Assembly (NCBI RefSeq): GCF_042656585.1
Contig: NZ_JBHSPG010000023.1
DNA: 64,000 nt
DNA from: Thalassorhabdus alkalitolerans
Lineage (GTDB): Bacteria; Bacillota; Bacilli; Bacillales; Marinococcaceae
Strand: one strand, 5' to 3'
Shown: positions 25,321-34,500 of the stretch, in pieces
Layout: each line of letters begins with the position of its first letter
Numbering within the stretch: the stretch's first letter is position 1
Made by a program: the position numbers and the translations under genes
Notes under the pieces: model-generated
The model's database searches: none
What the model saw: the letters and a program-made list of their open reading frames with translations, nothing else
Told to the model about the DNA's origin: nothing

Positions 25321-26298
25321 ATGGCGCAAATGACCATGATTCAAGCAATTACAGATGCCATGCGTACTGAGCTGAACAACGACGAGAACGTGCTCGTTTT
25401 CGGTGAAGACGTAGGACAAAATGGCGGAGTATTCCGTGCAACAGAAGGGCTTCAAAAAGAATTTGGCGAAGAGCGTGTGTTTGATACACCCCTTGCCGAA
25501 TCAGGTATCGGTGGACTTGCCATCGGACTTGGTGTGACAGGATTCCGTCCTGTTATGGAAATTCAGTTCTTTGGATTTGTATTTGAGGTAATGGACTCCA
25601 TTGCAGGTCAAATGACACGTATGCGTTACCGTTCCGGCGGGCACTACCACTCTCCAATCACTGTTCGTTCTCCTTTTGGAGGAGGGGTTAAGACACCTGA
25701 AATGCATGCGGACAGCCTGGAAGGCCTTATGGCTCAGACTCCAGGATTGAAAGTGGTTATTCCATCTACACCGTACGATGCGAAAGGCCTTTTAATTTCT
25801 TCTATTAGAGATAACGACCCAGTTGTTTATCTTGAGCATATGAAGCTCTACCGTTCTTTCCGTGAAGAAGTACCTGAGGAAGAGTACACCATTGAGCTTG
25901 GAAAAGCAGATGTAAAGCGTGAAGGAAAAGACATCACGGTAGTTACTTATGGAGCAATGGTCCATACATGCTTGAAAGCTGCCGAAGAGCTTGCAGAGGA
26001 AGGGATTGAACTGGAGGTTGTTGATCTTCGGACAGTCAGCCCAATCGACTTGGATACAATCCTTGCGTCTGTAGAAAAAACAAACCGCGTGATTGTCGTT
26101 CAAGAAGCGCAAAAACAAGCTGGTATCGCAGCACAGGTAATGGCTGACATTACTGAGCGTGCCATCCTGCATCTTGAGGCTCCTGTTATGCGAGTAACGG
26201 CTCCTGATACTACGTACCCGTTTGCAGTAGCTGAAGATATCTGGCTTCCGCATTACAATGATGTAGTGGAAAAAGCAAAAGAAGTAATGAACTTTTAA
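25321..26298 (+). CDS. pdhB: Pyruvate dehydrogenase E1 component, beta subunit
   Basis: 325 residues. Begins MAQMTMIQAITDAM; FGEDVGQNGGVFRATEGLQ and the C-terminal transketolase domain (VVTYGAMVH...VVDLRTVSPID) mark an E1 beta subunit. It completes the thiamine diphosphate sites with PdhA. It starts 3 nt after the pdhA stop. Confidence 0.96.
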   Translation: MAQMTMIQAITDAMRTELNNDENVLVFGEDVGQNGGVFRATEGLQKEFGEERVFDTPLAESGIGGLAIGLGVTGFRPVMEIQFFGFVFEVMDSIAGQMTRMRYRSGGHYHSPITVRSPFGGGVKTPEMHADSLEGLMAQTPGLKVVIPSTPYDAKGLLISSIRDNDPVVYLEHMKLYRSFREEVPEEEYTIELGKADVKREGKDITVVTYGAMVHTCLKAAEELAEEGIELEVVDLRTVSPIDLDTILASVEKTNRVIVVQEAQKQAGIAAQVMADITERAILHLEAPVMRVTAPDTTYPFAVAEDIWLPHYNDVVEKAKEVMNF

Positions 26299-26317
26299 TT
26301 GAAGCTCATAGATTCCT

Positions 26318-26370
26318 GACTGGAAAAGGAGTCAGGGTAATCCTGATTACCTTTTTCAGTCTCTTTTTTT
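26318..26370 (+). terminator. Attenuator-like terminator between pdhB and pdhC
   Basis: GACTGGAAAAGG / CCTTTTTCAGTC long stem with an inner AGTCAGG / CCTGATT stem, then TTTTTTT (26364-26370). It stands inside the operon, so it should reduce transcription into pdhCD. Confidence 0.78.
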
Positions 26371-26496
26371 ACCAATGCATGCACCCAGCTTGTTTAGGGA
26401 AAGTAAAGAAAAATAGAGACTTCTCCTGTCCGTAAAAGGTGAAAGTACAAGGGATTTTTCTATCATTTTTAGTTAGTTAAAAAGGAGGCACTATCT

Positions 26497-27804
26497 GTGG
26501 CATTTGAATTTAAACTACCGGATATCGGTGAAGGTATTCATGAAGGTGAAATTGTTAAGTGGTTTGTAAAAGAAGGCGATACAATTAAGGAAGACGACGT
26601 TCTTTGTGAAGTGCAGAATGACAAAGCCGTTGTAGAGATTCCTTCTCCTGTTGATGGCACCGTTAAAGAAGTAAAAGTGGACGAAGGGGTTACCACAACT
26701 GTGGGGACGACAGTATTAATTATTGATGACGGAAGTGAAGATGCTCCTTCCGGGGACGACAGCAGCGAAAAAGAAGCGGAAACAGAAGCACCAAAGGAAG
26801 AAAAGAAAGAAGAAGCTTCTGAAGCGTCTGCTCCAGCAGCTGAAACAGATACGGATGTTGATGACGACCGTCGTGTCATCGCTATGCCATCTGTACGAAA
26901 ATTTGCCAGAGACAAAGGTGTCGATATCCGTAAAGTCAGCGGCAGCGGAAAAAATGGCCGGGTGCTGAAAGAAGACGTTGAGTCCTTCCTTGATGGCGGA
27001 CAGGAAACAGCCGGCACTGATGAAAAAGTTGCAGCCAGCGAACAAGAACAGCAAGAACAAAAGCAAGAGAAACCTGCTGCTGCATCCGCACAAGCTACAG
27101 AGCAGCTTGAAGAGCGCGTACCACTAAAAGGGATCCGCAAAGCGATCGCAAATGCTATGGTTAATTCCAAGCAGACAGCTCCTCATGTTACGCACATGGA
27201 TGAAGTAGACGTAACAAATCTCGTTGCAAACCGTAAGAAGTTCAAGCCGGTTGCTGCCGAAAAAGATATTAAGCTTACGTATCTGCCGTATGTAGTGAAA
27301 GCTTTAACTTCTGCCGTGCGTGAATTCCCGGCACTAAATGCTTCTATTGATGATGAGAACCAGGAAATCGTTTATAAAAACTACTTTAATATTGGTATCG
27401 CAGCTGATACAAAACAAGGGCTGGTCGTTCCAGTAGTCAAAGACGCAGACCGCAAATCCATCTTTATGCTTGCTAAAGAAATCAATGAGCTTGCATTGAA
27501 GGCCCGTGACGGAAAACTTTCAGCTGAAGAAATGAAAGGCGGCACTGTAACCATTTCAAACGTGGGTTCTGCTCAGGGACAATGGTTTACTCCAGTTATC
27601 AACCATCCAGAAGTAGCAATCCTTGGAATTGGACGCATTGAAGAAAAAGCAGTAGTTCGTGATGGAGAAGTTGTCATCGCACCTGTACTTGCTTTATCAT
27701 TAAGTTATGACCACCGTCTCATCGATGGCGTCACAGCGCAAAACGCATTAAACCACGTGAAGCGCTTACTTAATGATCCTGAACTAATCGTAATGGAGGG
27801 GTAA
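26497..27804 (+). CDS. pdhC: Dihydrolipoamide acetyltransferase (E2 of pyruvate dehydrogenase)
   Basis: 435 residues with one lipoyl domain (1-80, lipoyl-lysine in QNDKAVVEIP), an acidic then Glu/Ala-rich linker, a peripheral-subunit-binding domain (about 128-165, MPSVRKFARDKGVDI), a second linker and the catalytic domain with SYDHRLIDG near the end. It transfers acetyl to CoA and forms the core of the complex. GTG start, 8 nt after AAGGAGG. About 200 nt separate it from pdhB, with the attenuator in between; a weak internal promoter is possible. Confidence 0.96.
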   Translation: MAFEFKLPDIGEGIHEGEIVKWFVKEGDTIKEDDVLCEVQNDKAVVEIPSPVDGTVKEVKVDEGVTTTVGTTVLIIDDGSEDAPSGDDSSEKEAETEAPKEEKKEEASEASAPAAETDTDVDDDRRVIAMPSVRKFARDKGVDIRKVSGSGKNGRVLKEDVESFLDGGQETAGTDEKVAASEQEQQEQKQEKPAAASAQATEQLEERVPLKGIRKAIANAMVNSKQTAPHVTHMDEVDVTNLVANRKKFKPVAAEKDIKLTYLPYVVKALTSAVREFPALNASIDDENQEIVYKNYFNIGIAADTKQGLVVPVVKDADRKSIFMLAKEINELALKARDGKLSAEEMKGGTVTISNVGSAQGQWFTPVINHPEVAILGIGRIEEKAVVRDGEVVIAPVLALSLSYDHRLIDGVTAQNALNHVKRLLNDPELIVMEG

Positions 27805-27807
27805 AAC

Positions 27808-29220
27808 ATGGTTGTAGGTGATTTCGCAGAAGAAGTAGACACGCTGATAATAGGTTCCGGACCAGGAGGCTATGTAGCAGCAATCCGAGCAGCTCAGCTT
27901 GGACAAAAGGTAACAGTAGTTGAAAAGGGAAGCACAGGCGGTGTGTGCTTAAACGTTGGATGTATTCCATCAAAAGCACTAATCGAAGCCGGCCACCGCT
28001 ACCATAATGCAAAAGGCAGCGATGACATGGGTATCACTGCTGAAAATGTAAGCTTAGACTTTTCCAAAGTACAAGAATGGAAAAGCGGGATTGTTAATAA
28101 GCTTACAGGCGGAGTGGAAGGCCTTTTAAAAGGGAACAAAGTTAACCTTGTAAAAGGAGAGGCATATTTCTCTGATAGTGACCAAGTAAAAGTTTCTTCA
28201 GAGGATGGCTATGGCTCACAGACCTATAAGTTTAAGAATTGTATTATTGCTACGGGTTCCCGCCCAATTGAAATTCCTAATTTTAAATTCAGCGACCGTA
28301 TTATTAACTCTACAGGCGCTATTAATTTAAATGAAGTTCCTGATAAGCTGGTCGTTATCGGCGGAGGCTATATCGGAATTGAGCTTGCTGGTGCTTATGC
28401 TAATCTAGGAAGCGAAGTAACGGTTCTTGAAGGTGAAAAGCGCATCTTAGGCGGGTTTGAAAAGCAAATGGCACAGCTTGTACAGCGTAACCTTAAGAAA
28501 AAAGGCGTTACGTTTGAAACACAAGCTTTTGCTAAGTCTGCCGAGGAAACAAAAGATGGCGTGAAAGTAACAGCTGAAGTAAAAGGTGAGGAAAAGACGT
28601 TTGATGCAGACTATGTTCTTGTAGCGGTAGGACGCCGTCCAAATTCTGATGAGCTTGGATTAGAGCAAATCGGAGTCGAGCTGGACGAAAAAGGCTTGAT
28701 TAAAGTAGATAAGCAGTGCCGTACCAGCTCTTCTAACATCTATGCAATCGGTGACGTTATTGCCGGTCCTCCACTTGCTCATAAAGCATCTTACGAAGGG
28801 AAAATCGCTGCTGAAGCCATTTCAGGTGAAGCATCTGAAATCGATTATCTTGGAATTCCGATGGTTGTGTTCGCAGAGCCAGAGCTTGCAAGTGTTGGTT
28901 ATACAGAAGCGGAGGCAAAAGAAGCTGGTTACGATGCAGTAGCTTCTAAATTCCCATTCCAGGCAAATGGTCGTGCCCTCTCACTTAATGAAACAGATGG
29001 TTTCTTAAAGCTGGTTACTCGTAAGGAAGACGGGCTGGTCATTGGAGCACAAATTGCAGGTCAAAATGCATCCGATATGATTGCTGAAGCTGGCCTTGCC
29101 ATTGAAGCAGGTATGACAGCTGAAGACCTGGCTATGACCATTCATGCTCACCCGACTCTTGGTGAGATTACTATGGAAACAGCTGAAGTTGCTCTTGGAA
29201 CACCAATTCACATTAAGTAA
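27808..29220 (+). CDS. pdhD: Dihydrolipoamide dehydrogenase (E3)
   Basis: 470-residue flavoprotein disulfide reductase. FAD motif GSGPGGYVAAI, redox-active CLNVGC, NAD motif GGGYIGIELA and the C-terminal HAHPTLGE with the catalytic His-Glu pair. It reoxidises dihydrolipoamide with NAD+. It lies 3 nt after pdhC and ends the operon. It is probably shared with 2-oxoglutarate dehydrogenase. Confidence 0.97.
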   Translation: MVVGDFAEEVDTLIIGSGPGGYVAAIRAAQLGQKVTVVEKGSTGGVCLNVGCIPSKALIEAGHRYHNAKGSDDMGITAENVSLDFSKVQEWKSGIVNKLTGGVEGLLKGNKVNLVKGEAYFSDSDQVKVSSEDGYGSQTYKFKNCIIATGSRPIEIPNFKFSDRIINSTGAINLNEVPDKLVVIGGGYIGIELAGAYANLGSEVTVLEGEKRILGGFEKQMAQLVQRNLKKKGVTFETQAFAKSAEETKDGVKVTAEVKGEEKTFDADYVLVAVGRRPNSDELGLEQIGVELDEKGLIKVDKQCRTSSSNIYAIGDVIAGPPLAHKASYEGKIAAEAISGEASEIDYLGIPMVVFAEPELASVGYTEAEAKEAGYDAVASKFPFQANGRALSLNETDGFLKLVTRKEDGLVIGAQIAGQNASDMIAEAGLAIEAGMTAEDLAMTIHAHPTLGEITMETAEVALGTPIHIK

Positions 29221-29260
29221 TAGTACGCAAAGACTGGGACAAAACCCAGCTAATAAGAAG

Positions 29261-29290
29261 GGCCCTCACCATCCGGTGAGAGCCTTTTTT
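29261..29290 (+). terminator. Intrinsic terminator of the pdh operon
   Basis: GGCCCTCACC / GGTGAGAGCC hairpin with one mismatch, then TTTTTT. Confidence 0.85.
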
Positions 29291-29416
29291 GTTTCCAGTT
29301 TTAATAGTTGCCTGTTAAAAATAAACTTGCTTGCACCTAAACGCACAAGTACGACATCGGTTCAGCTTCAGACAATATTTGGAACCTTGTTTACTTAGGT
29401 GAGTATCCAGCTTATT

Positions 29417-29806
29417 CTAGAATCTTTCATTAGAAGGTAAAATGACTTCCTGAAGGAAGGCTTCAATCTGTTCATAATTTTGAAATCCAGAAAGGCTTCC
29501 TTTTACTTCTTCACCTTTTATTATTAACAGAGTAGGGAACTCTTGAATATCAAAAGAGTTAACTAGCTTTTCTTCAGAGGAATTTATAATAATGACTTTC
29601 TGGTCATCAAAGTTATTTTGCAAGGTAAGTAAGGCATCGTAGTAGGGAGATTCTTTTTCAAGGTTGTTCTCGTCGGAAAAGAAAAGTGTGATTTTCTCAT
29701 TTTCATTTAATGAATAGGGGGGAGAGGTTTCAGCTTCAGAAAAAGACACGCATGCGGATAATCCTAACAATATAACAATAATGAAAAAACGGCATAAGAC
29801 CCTCAA
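29417..29806 (-). CDS. Thioredoxin-fold lipoprotein lacking CxxC
   Basis: About 129 residues. Signal peptide with lipobox LLGLSAC, then a short thioredoxin-like domain: KITLFFSDENN, KVIIINSSEEKLVNSFDIQEFPTLLIIKGEEVKG, where EFPT matches the cis-proline loop. No CxxC is present, so it is unlikely to be a redox enzyme; it may bind or scaffold. The start is uncertain: TTG 29806 has GGGGGTGG upstream, ATG 29821 does not. Confidence 0.6.
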   Translation of the reverse strand: MRVLCRFFIIVILLGLSACVSFSEAETSPPYSLNENEKITLFFSDENNLEKESPYYDALLTLQNNFDDQKVIIINSSEEKLVNSFDIQEFPTLLIIKGEEVKGSLSGFQNYEQIEAFLQEVILPSNERF

Positions 29807-29965
29807 TCTCTCCACCCCCATTAGTAACAGGCTGTATTTCTACTATTGTATTACCAGAAGCTGGTGGATTAAAACGTTAAACCATAACTTGTAATCAAAA
29901 AGAAATATTAAGGTCTCTCATGTTACATGTTACGAGGCTTTTCTCACGTATAGAATTAGAATGTC

Positions 29966-30000
29966 AAAAGCCCCCATCACTTTCGGTGATAGGGGCTTTT
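29966..30000 (-). terminator. Terminator of the BCCT transporter gene
   Basis: AAAAGCCCC..ATCAC / GTGAT..GGGGCTTTT long stem with one mismatch and a short loop; T-runs on both strands. Confidence 0.88.
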
Positions 30001-30001
30001 C

Positions 30002-31687
30002 TTATTTATCTTTGTCTCTTTCTCTTTCTCTTTTAAAAGCGTTTCGTTCTTTTTTAAATTCTTCTCTTTCTTTTCTCATTTCTACTCTTTCTTTTTTCAT
30101 TTCCTCAATATCACGGAGCAGGCGTTCTTTTTCTTCCCTGAACTTTTTGCGCTCTTCTTTAAGCCTTGGCGTCCGATCTCCTTCAGCTGCTTGTTGTTGA
30201 AGAGCGGCTTTTTCAGCTTTCAAAGCTTTCAGCATCGATATAACCATAAAGATCATAATGATGGTGAAGGGCAGGGCCGCGATAATTAGTGCAGTCTCCA
30301 GGCCTGCCAATCCGCCTGATAAAAGCAGCACTGCAGCAGCAGAGGATTGAATAATACCCCATACAGCTTTAACAGATATAGGCGGATTCATGCTGCCGTT
30401 TGTTGTCTGCATGCCGAGCACAAATGTCGCAGAGTCTGCAGATGTGATAAAGAACGACATAATCAGCAGCACAGCAAGTACAGACATAGCCGTCCCTAAC
30501 GGGAATTGCTCCAATACAGAGAACAAGGCGACTTCCATTCCTTGCTCGCCCATAATGTCATAAACAAGTCCATTTTGGTTAATGTCCAGATCAATAGCCG
30601 TTCCTCCAAAAACAGAGAACCATAAGCCGCCAAATAACGTAGGAACTGCAAGTACCCCTACAACAAACTCACGGATGGTCCTTCCTCTGGAGACACGGGC
30701 AATAAATGTACCTACAAAAGGTGACCATGCAATCCACCATGCCCAATAGAAAACTGTCCAATCTTCTACCCAGGCCGAATCACCAGTGAATGTGTTTAAG
30801 CTAAAGCTCATACTTGGCAAGTTTTGAATGTAGCTTCCAAGCGTTTGTGTAAATACATTCATGATAAATACAGTCGGTCCTACAATGAGGAGGAAGAGCA
30901 TTAAACCTATCGCAAGAATAATATTTGTTTTACTTAGGATTCGAATCCCTTTGTTGATGCCTGTCATGGAAGAAGCCATGTAAAGCACTGTAACACCTAA
31001 GATCACCATTAATTGAGTAAACGTGTCATTAACAATAGGCTCGAATAAGTGGGCAAGTCCAGCTGTCATCTGAGCGGCACCAAACCCAAGGGAAGTAGCA
31101 ACACCAAAGATCGTGGCAAATACCACAATAACATTGATTGTTGTACCGATACCGCCGTTAATGCGATCTCCTAATAAAGGTTTAAACGCTGCGCTCAATA
31201 CCCCAGGAGCATCGTGACGGAACTTAAAGTATGCAAGGGCCAATGCTACGACAGTATAAATTGCCCACGGGTGAAGCCCCCAGTGGAAAAATGAATAGCG
31301 TAATGCGGCAGCGGCTGCTTCATTTGATTCCGGCTCTTGAGTTGGGGGTCCATAAAAGTGGTAAAGAGGCTCTGCCACTCCCCAGAATACAAGTCCGATT
31401 CCCATACCCGCTGTAAATAAAAAAGAAAACCAAGTTAAGTAATTGTACTCTGGTTCCTCATCAGGCTTACCTAGTTTAATTTTACCGTAAGGACTGACGA
31501 TAAGAAACAGGGCAAAAAGCAAAAAGCCTGAGGCCGCCAGTAAGTAAAACCAGCCTAACTGTGTAGAAATAAATCCTTGGATTTCCCCAGTGATCATTTC
31601 TACGTTATCTGGTGCAATGACTCCCCAAAGGATAAATGCGAGAGCAATCACCAGGGAAATAAGAAACACGGGTGTCAGCTTCTTCAT
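30002..31687 (-). CDS. BCCT-family betaine/choline transporter (OpuD/BetL-like)
   Basis: 561 residues, 12 predicted helices. The BCCT signature is present: GLVFWGVAEPLYHF (helix 3 region) and DWTVFYWAWWIAWSPFVGTFIARVSRGRTIREF (helix 8 and its cytosolic helix). The family imports glycine betaine or related compatible solutes with Na+. The C-terminal ~60 residues are an unusually long, highly charged predicted coiled coil (KEERKKFREEKERLLRDIEE and on). Such tails sense osmotic strength in related carriers. Monocistronic. Substrate not resolvable from sequence. Confidence 0.92.
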   Translation of the reverse strand: MKKLTPVFLISLVIALAFILWGVIAPDNVEMITGEIQGFISTQLGWFYLLAASGFLLFALFLIVSPYGKIKLGKPDEEPEYNYLTWFSFLFTAGMGIGLVFWGVAEPLYHFYGPPTQEPESNEAAAAALRYSFFHWGLHPWAIYTVVALALAYFKFRHDAPGVLSAAFKPLLGDRINGGIGTTINVIVVFATIFGVATSLGFGAAQMTAGLAHLFEPIVNDTFTQLMVILGVTVLYMASSMTGINKGIRILSKTNIILAIGLMLFLLIVGPTVFIMNVFTQTLGSYIQNLPSMSFSLNTFTGDSAWVEDWTVFYWAWWIAWSPFVGTFIARVSRGRTIREFVVGVLAVPTLFGGLWFSVFGGTAIDLDINQNGLVYDIMGEQGMEVALFSVLEQFPLGTAMSVLAVLLIMSFFITSADSATFVLGMQTTNGSMNPPISVKAVWGIIQSSAAAVLLLSGGLAGLETALIIAALPFTIIMIFMVISMLKALKAEKAALQQQAAEGDRTPRLKEERKKFREEKERLLRDIEEMKKERVEMRKEREEFKKERNAFKRERERDKDK

Positions 31688-32077
31688 AAAAAAGAAAAAC
31701 CACCTTTCAAGTCAAATTTAGAGGGATACATCTAGTGTTAAAAATGGAAATAATTTCTATTACTCAAGACCTAGAAAGCATCCTTTTTTCCATGGAACAT
31801 GATAAGTGAAATTGAATTGGAAATCTTTAAAAAAACCTTACCGCACATAAGCGCCGGTACACATTATAACATGAACAAAACCGTATGCAACAGTAATATG
31901 GCTCCTACTTTTTGACTATCTGAGCCATACCCTTCCATTGCTGGAAATAAACATTTCCTTTAGTCTTTGTTATATTAATGAATTTCATGTCATAAAAAGA
32001 AGGTTTCTCTTTCCACAATTTCCACAAATTTTGGTAAACTTAGGACATAGCATAAATCGGATCTGGAGGGGAATTAT
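31688..32077. other. Divergent intergenic region
   Basis: 390 bases between the BCCT gene and the deacetylase gene; AT-rich, presumably with both promoters. No repeat, RNA or palindrome stood out. Confidence 0.35.
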
Positions 32078-32944
32078 TTGAAAAAATACATAGGAATATT
32101 TGCTTTAGCGTTAACAGTTACGGCATGTACGGAGACTGAAACCGATGTGGAGGAAGTTGAGGAAGAAATGCCGGAAGAAAACAATATCGAGGAAACGGAT
32201 GATGAGACGGCTGATATTGAGGAGACGGAAGAAGGCGGGGGCGTGGATGAAGATCCGGGAAGTGAGGCTCTGAACGAAGAAGAGGATCAGGGGGATGCAG
32301 AGGCTGCTGAGCATGAAGGAAGCTATACAGTAAACCAAAATGACTGGTCTCTTGAACCTGTGAATGATGCCGATGAACAAGTCGTACTACTAACAATAGA
32401 CGATGCTCCTGATAATCATGGGGTGGAAATGGCTGAGATCCTTTATGAACTTGATGCTCCTGCTATCTTTTTTGTAAATGGCCACTTTCTTCAAAGCGAA
32501 GAAGGAGAGGAGCAGTTGGAAGCTATCTACGATATGGGCTTTGCCATTGGCAATCATACAATGAATCATCAAAAGCTTGACGATGTGAGTGAAGAAGAAC
32601 AGACAGAGGAAATCGTGGAATTAAACGATCTCATTGAAGATATCATTGGAGAACGGCCAGAGTACTTCCGTGCTCCTCATGGTGTGAATACAGACCATGC
32701 CAGAGAAGTTGTGGAAGAAGAGAACATGATTCTTATGAACTGGACGTATGGTTATGATTGGGAAGCTGATTATACAGAACCAGAACCTTTAGCAGAAATA
32801 ATGGTAGAAACCGAACTGTTAAGAGACGGTGCAAACCTGTTGATGCATGACAGAGAGTGGACTATGGAAGCGTTAGAGGATATTGTTCTTGGCCTTGAAG
32901 AAAAAGGCTATGGTTTTGTCCATCCTGACCAAATTGAAGAGTAA
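32078..32944 (+). CDS. Polysaccharide deacetylase-type lipoprotein
   Basis: 288 residues, TTG start with GGAGGGG upstream. Lipobox TVTAC, then an ~85-residue tail very rich in Glu/Asp, then a NodB homology domain (about 105-285). TIDDAP (motif 1, catalytic and metal Asp), NHTMNH (motif 2, His ligands) and RAPHG (motif 3) are intact; LLMHD near the end is motif 5. The family removes acetyl groups from GlcNAc/MurNAc of peptidoglycan or other glycans outside the cell. The acidic linker likely keeps the enzyme extended in salt. Confidence 0.88.
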   Translation: MKKYIGIFALALTVTACTETETDVEEVEEEMPEENNIEETDDETADIEETEEGGGVDEDPGSEALNEEEDQGDAEAAEHEGSYTVNQNDWSLEPVNDADEQVVLLTIDDAPDNHGVEMAEILYELDAPAIFFVNGHFLQSEEGEEQLEAIYDMGFAIGNHTMNHQKLDDVSEEEQTEEIVELNDLIEDIIGERPEYFRAPHGVNTDHAREVVEEENMILMNWTYGYDWEADYTEPEPLAEIMVETELLRDGANLLMHDREWTMEALEDIVLGLEEKGYGFVHPDQIEE

Positions 32945-33049
32945 TGAAAATAAAATGTGCGTGACAATGCAGAAGTGATTATAGCAAAAATGGATAACGC
33001 GCCGGTAGTTTTATTCCTTCCGTGCAGAATGAAACATATAAAGGAAAAA

Positions 33050-33093
33050 GGATTGCCTTCTAAAAAATGAAGTAAGGAGGCAGTTCTTTTTTT
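33050..33093 (+). terminator. Probable terminator of the deacetylase gene
   Basis: Imperfect stem GGATTGCCTTCT / AGGAGGCAGTTC, with wobble pairs, followed by TTTTTTT. Confidence 0.6.
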
Positions 33094-33272
33094 GCGAAAA
33101 GGTATATAGCTGATAGAAAAATACATCAAAGAACGTCGAATAAAAAGAACTTTTTTATAGTATTGACGAAAGTGAAAATTTCCCTCCTCAAGGGTTTTCT
33201 TTTGTGCTATTCTATCGGTAGAAATCAAGGAGAAGCATAGATATAAGCTAACGTAAGCGGGGGAGGGGAATG

Positions 33273-33722
33273 ATGAACAAGCCTGAAATATTAGATGAGT
33301 TAAGGATGGAAATCGGTCTTTCCTTTGATTATGCTGAATCCCTGGATGATTTTTTCAGCCGTATTGTCTACAACTTTGACAGCTTGCCTGAGGATTTCTG
33401 CTGTGCAATATATGAGAATCATTGGAATGAGTTTGTGAAGAATTGCAGCGGTAAAGCGTGGCATATGCCAGCTTCTGTGCCTTTTGGCCACAAACCATTA
33501 AGTCTTTGTGCTATCAGGGGATCCATTACCGTTTATTATGAGATAGATAAGCATTACTTATTATCACCCTTTTATAAAGGCTGCCAGCTTCTTGGTATCT
33601 TTATCGTTGGAGTTCCCCACGGAAAATACAGGATAGAAGAAGAAGACTTACTGTTCATGGAAGAAGTCAGCAGATTTTTATCATCCAGGGTACCTCGTTT
33701 TCAAGGACGAAACGCTTCCTGA
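33273..33722 (+). CDS. GAF-domain-like protein
   Basis: 149-residue soluble protein that looks like a single GAF domain: an N-terminal helix, IVYNFDSLPEDFCCAIYEN, then strands ending in CQLLGIFIVGVPHGKYRIEEEDLLFMEEVSRFL. GAF domains bind small ligands or sense redox state; ligand unknown. Two Cys are adjacent (FCCA). ATG 33273 is 6 nt from GGAGG; ATG 33270 is too close. Monocistronic. Confidence 0.7.
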   Translation: MNKPEILDELRMEIGLSFDYAESLDDFFSRIVYNFDSLPEDFCCAIYENHWNEFVKNCSGKAWHMPASVPFGHKPLSLCAIRGSITVYYEIDKHYLLSPFYKGCQLLGIFIVGVPHGKYRIEEEDLLFMEEVSRFLSSRVPRFQGRNAS

Positions 33723-33730
33723 GCGCTACA

Positions 33731-33760
33731 AAAACAGAGCAGGTCTGCTCTGTTTTATTT
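33731..33760 (+). terminator. Intrinsic terminator of the GAF gene
   Basis: AACAGAGCAG / CTGCTCTGTT 10-bp stem with a 2-nt loop in an A/T-rich context. Confidence 0.85.
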
Positions 33761-33872
33761 TATTTATGAAGAAAATAAACAAAAGGTGGTATATAAAGTG
33801 ACAAACTTGTAGTTGCTGTTCCTGTCTCCTTTTATAATGAAGAAAAATTATACATTCAAAGGAGGGGCTTAC

Positions 33873-34166
33873 ATGAATTTTCCAAAATATTTGTATGAGG
33901 AACAAGAACAAGCTAATGTCACTTATGTGGGGATGGCCACCTCAGAAGGACGTTATGACTTTGGAGTTATCTACACAAATATGTTTTTTGGAAAGCCTCT
34001 CGTCGTTTGTATGCAAACGGGGCGTTCCACATTGCTCGGTGATGAAGATCTTTTGAGCTCATGCAATATACAGCTCGCTTTTCAACTATCAAGCAGGAAG
34101 GCAGGAGAAGAAGTGGCTGCGTATTTAAAGGAATCTCTGCCATCCACTAGACTTCAGGCCAAGTAA
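33873..34166 (+). CDS. DUF3055-like small protein
   Basis: 97 residues. The core, VTYVGMATSEGRYDFGVIYTNMFFGKPLVVCMQTGRSTLLGDEDL, agrees with my memory of the Firmicute DUF3055 family, of unknown function; this recognition is not certain. No signal or membrane segment. AAAGGAGG precedes ATG 33873. It lies just upstream of the SR1/SR1P locus. Confidence 0.65.
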   Translation: MNFPKYLYEEQEQANVTYVGMATSEGRYDFGVIYTNMFFGKPLVVCMQTGRSTLLGDEDLLSSCNIQLAFQLSSRKAGEEVAAYLKESLPSTRLQAK

Positions 34167-34326
34167 TTCAGACATGGCAGCCAAAGAGGTCATCTTACGG
34201 TCGTATGAGGAGTGAAAAGAGCTGAGGGGCTTTTCTAATAACATGATAACGAGTCTAGTGGTAATTATATAAGTAAACCGGTGTGTATGTAAGTGACCTA
34301 AAGATATCAAGAATTTAATACCAGAA

Positions 34327-34359
34327 AAGAGGGACTTCCAAAAGGAGTCCCTCTTTTTT
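34327..34359 (+). terminator. Intrinsic terminator after the DUF3055-like gene
   Basis: AAGAGGGACTTCC / GGAGTCCCTCTT stem followed by TTTTTT. Confidence 0.88.
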
Positions 34360-34426
34360 AAACCTATTGATAATAATAAATTTATTAATTAGGTATTTTA
34401 CTATAAATGTGTTATACAATTTATTG

Positions 34427-34458
34427 TTGACATTTTTAATGTGACATAATAATATAAT
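34427..34458 (+). promoter_or_regulatory. Promoter of the SR1-like RNA
   Basis: Perfect TTGACA (34427-34432), 17 nt, TAATAT (34450-34455), overlapping a perfect TATAAT at 34453-34458. Confidence 0.75.
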
Positions 34459-34469
34459 AGTAACAAAAC

Positions 34470-34483
34470 ATTAAACGCTTTCA
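34470..34483 (+). promoter_or_regulatory. cre-like site (CcpA)
   Basis: ATTAAACGCTTTCA matches TGWAANCGNTNWCA except for the first two positions. It lies just after the transcription start, a repressing position. SR1 of B. subtilis is repressed by CcpN and CcpA. Confidence 0.5.
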
Positions 34484-34500
34484 AAAAGGAGATGGGTTCA

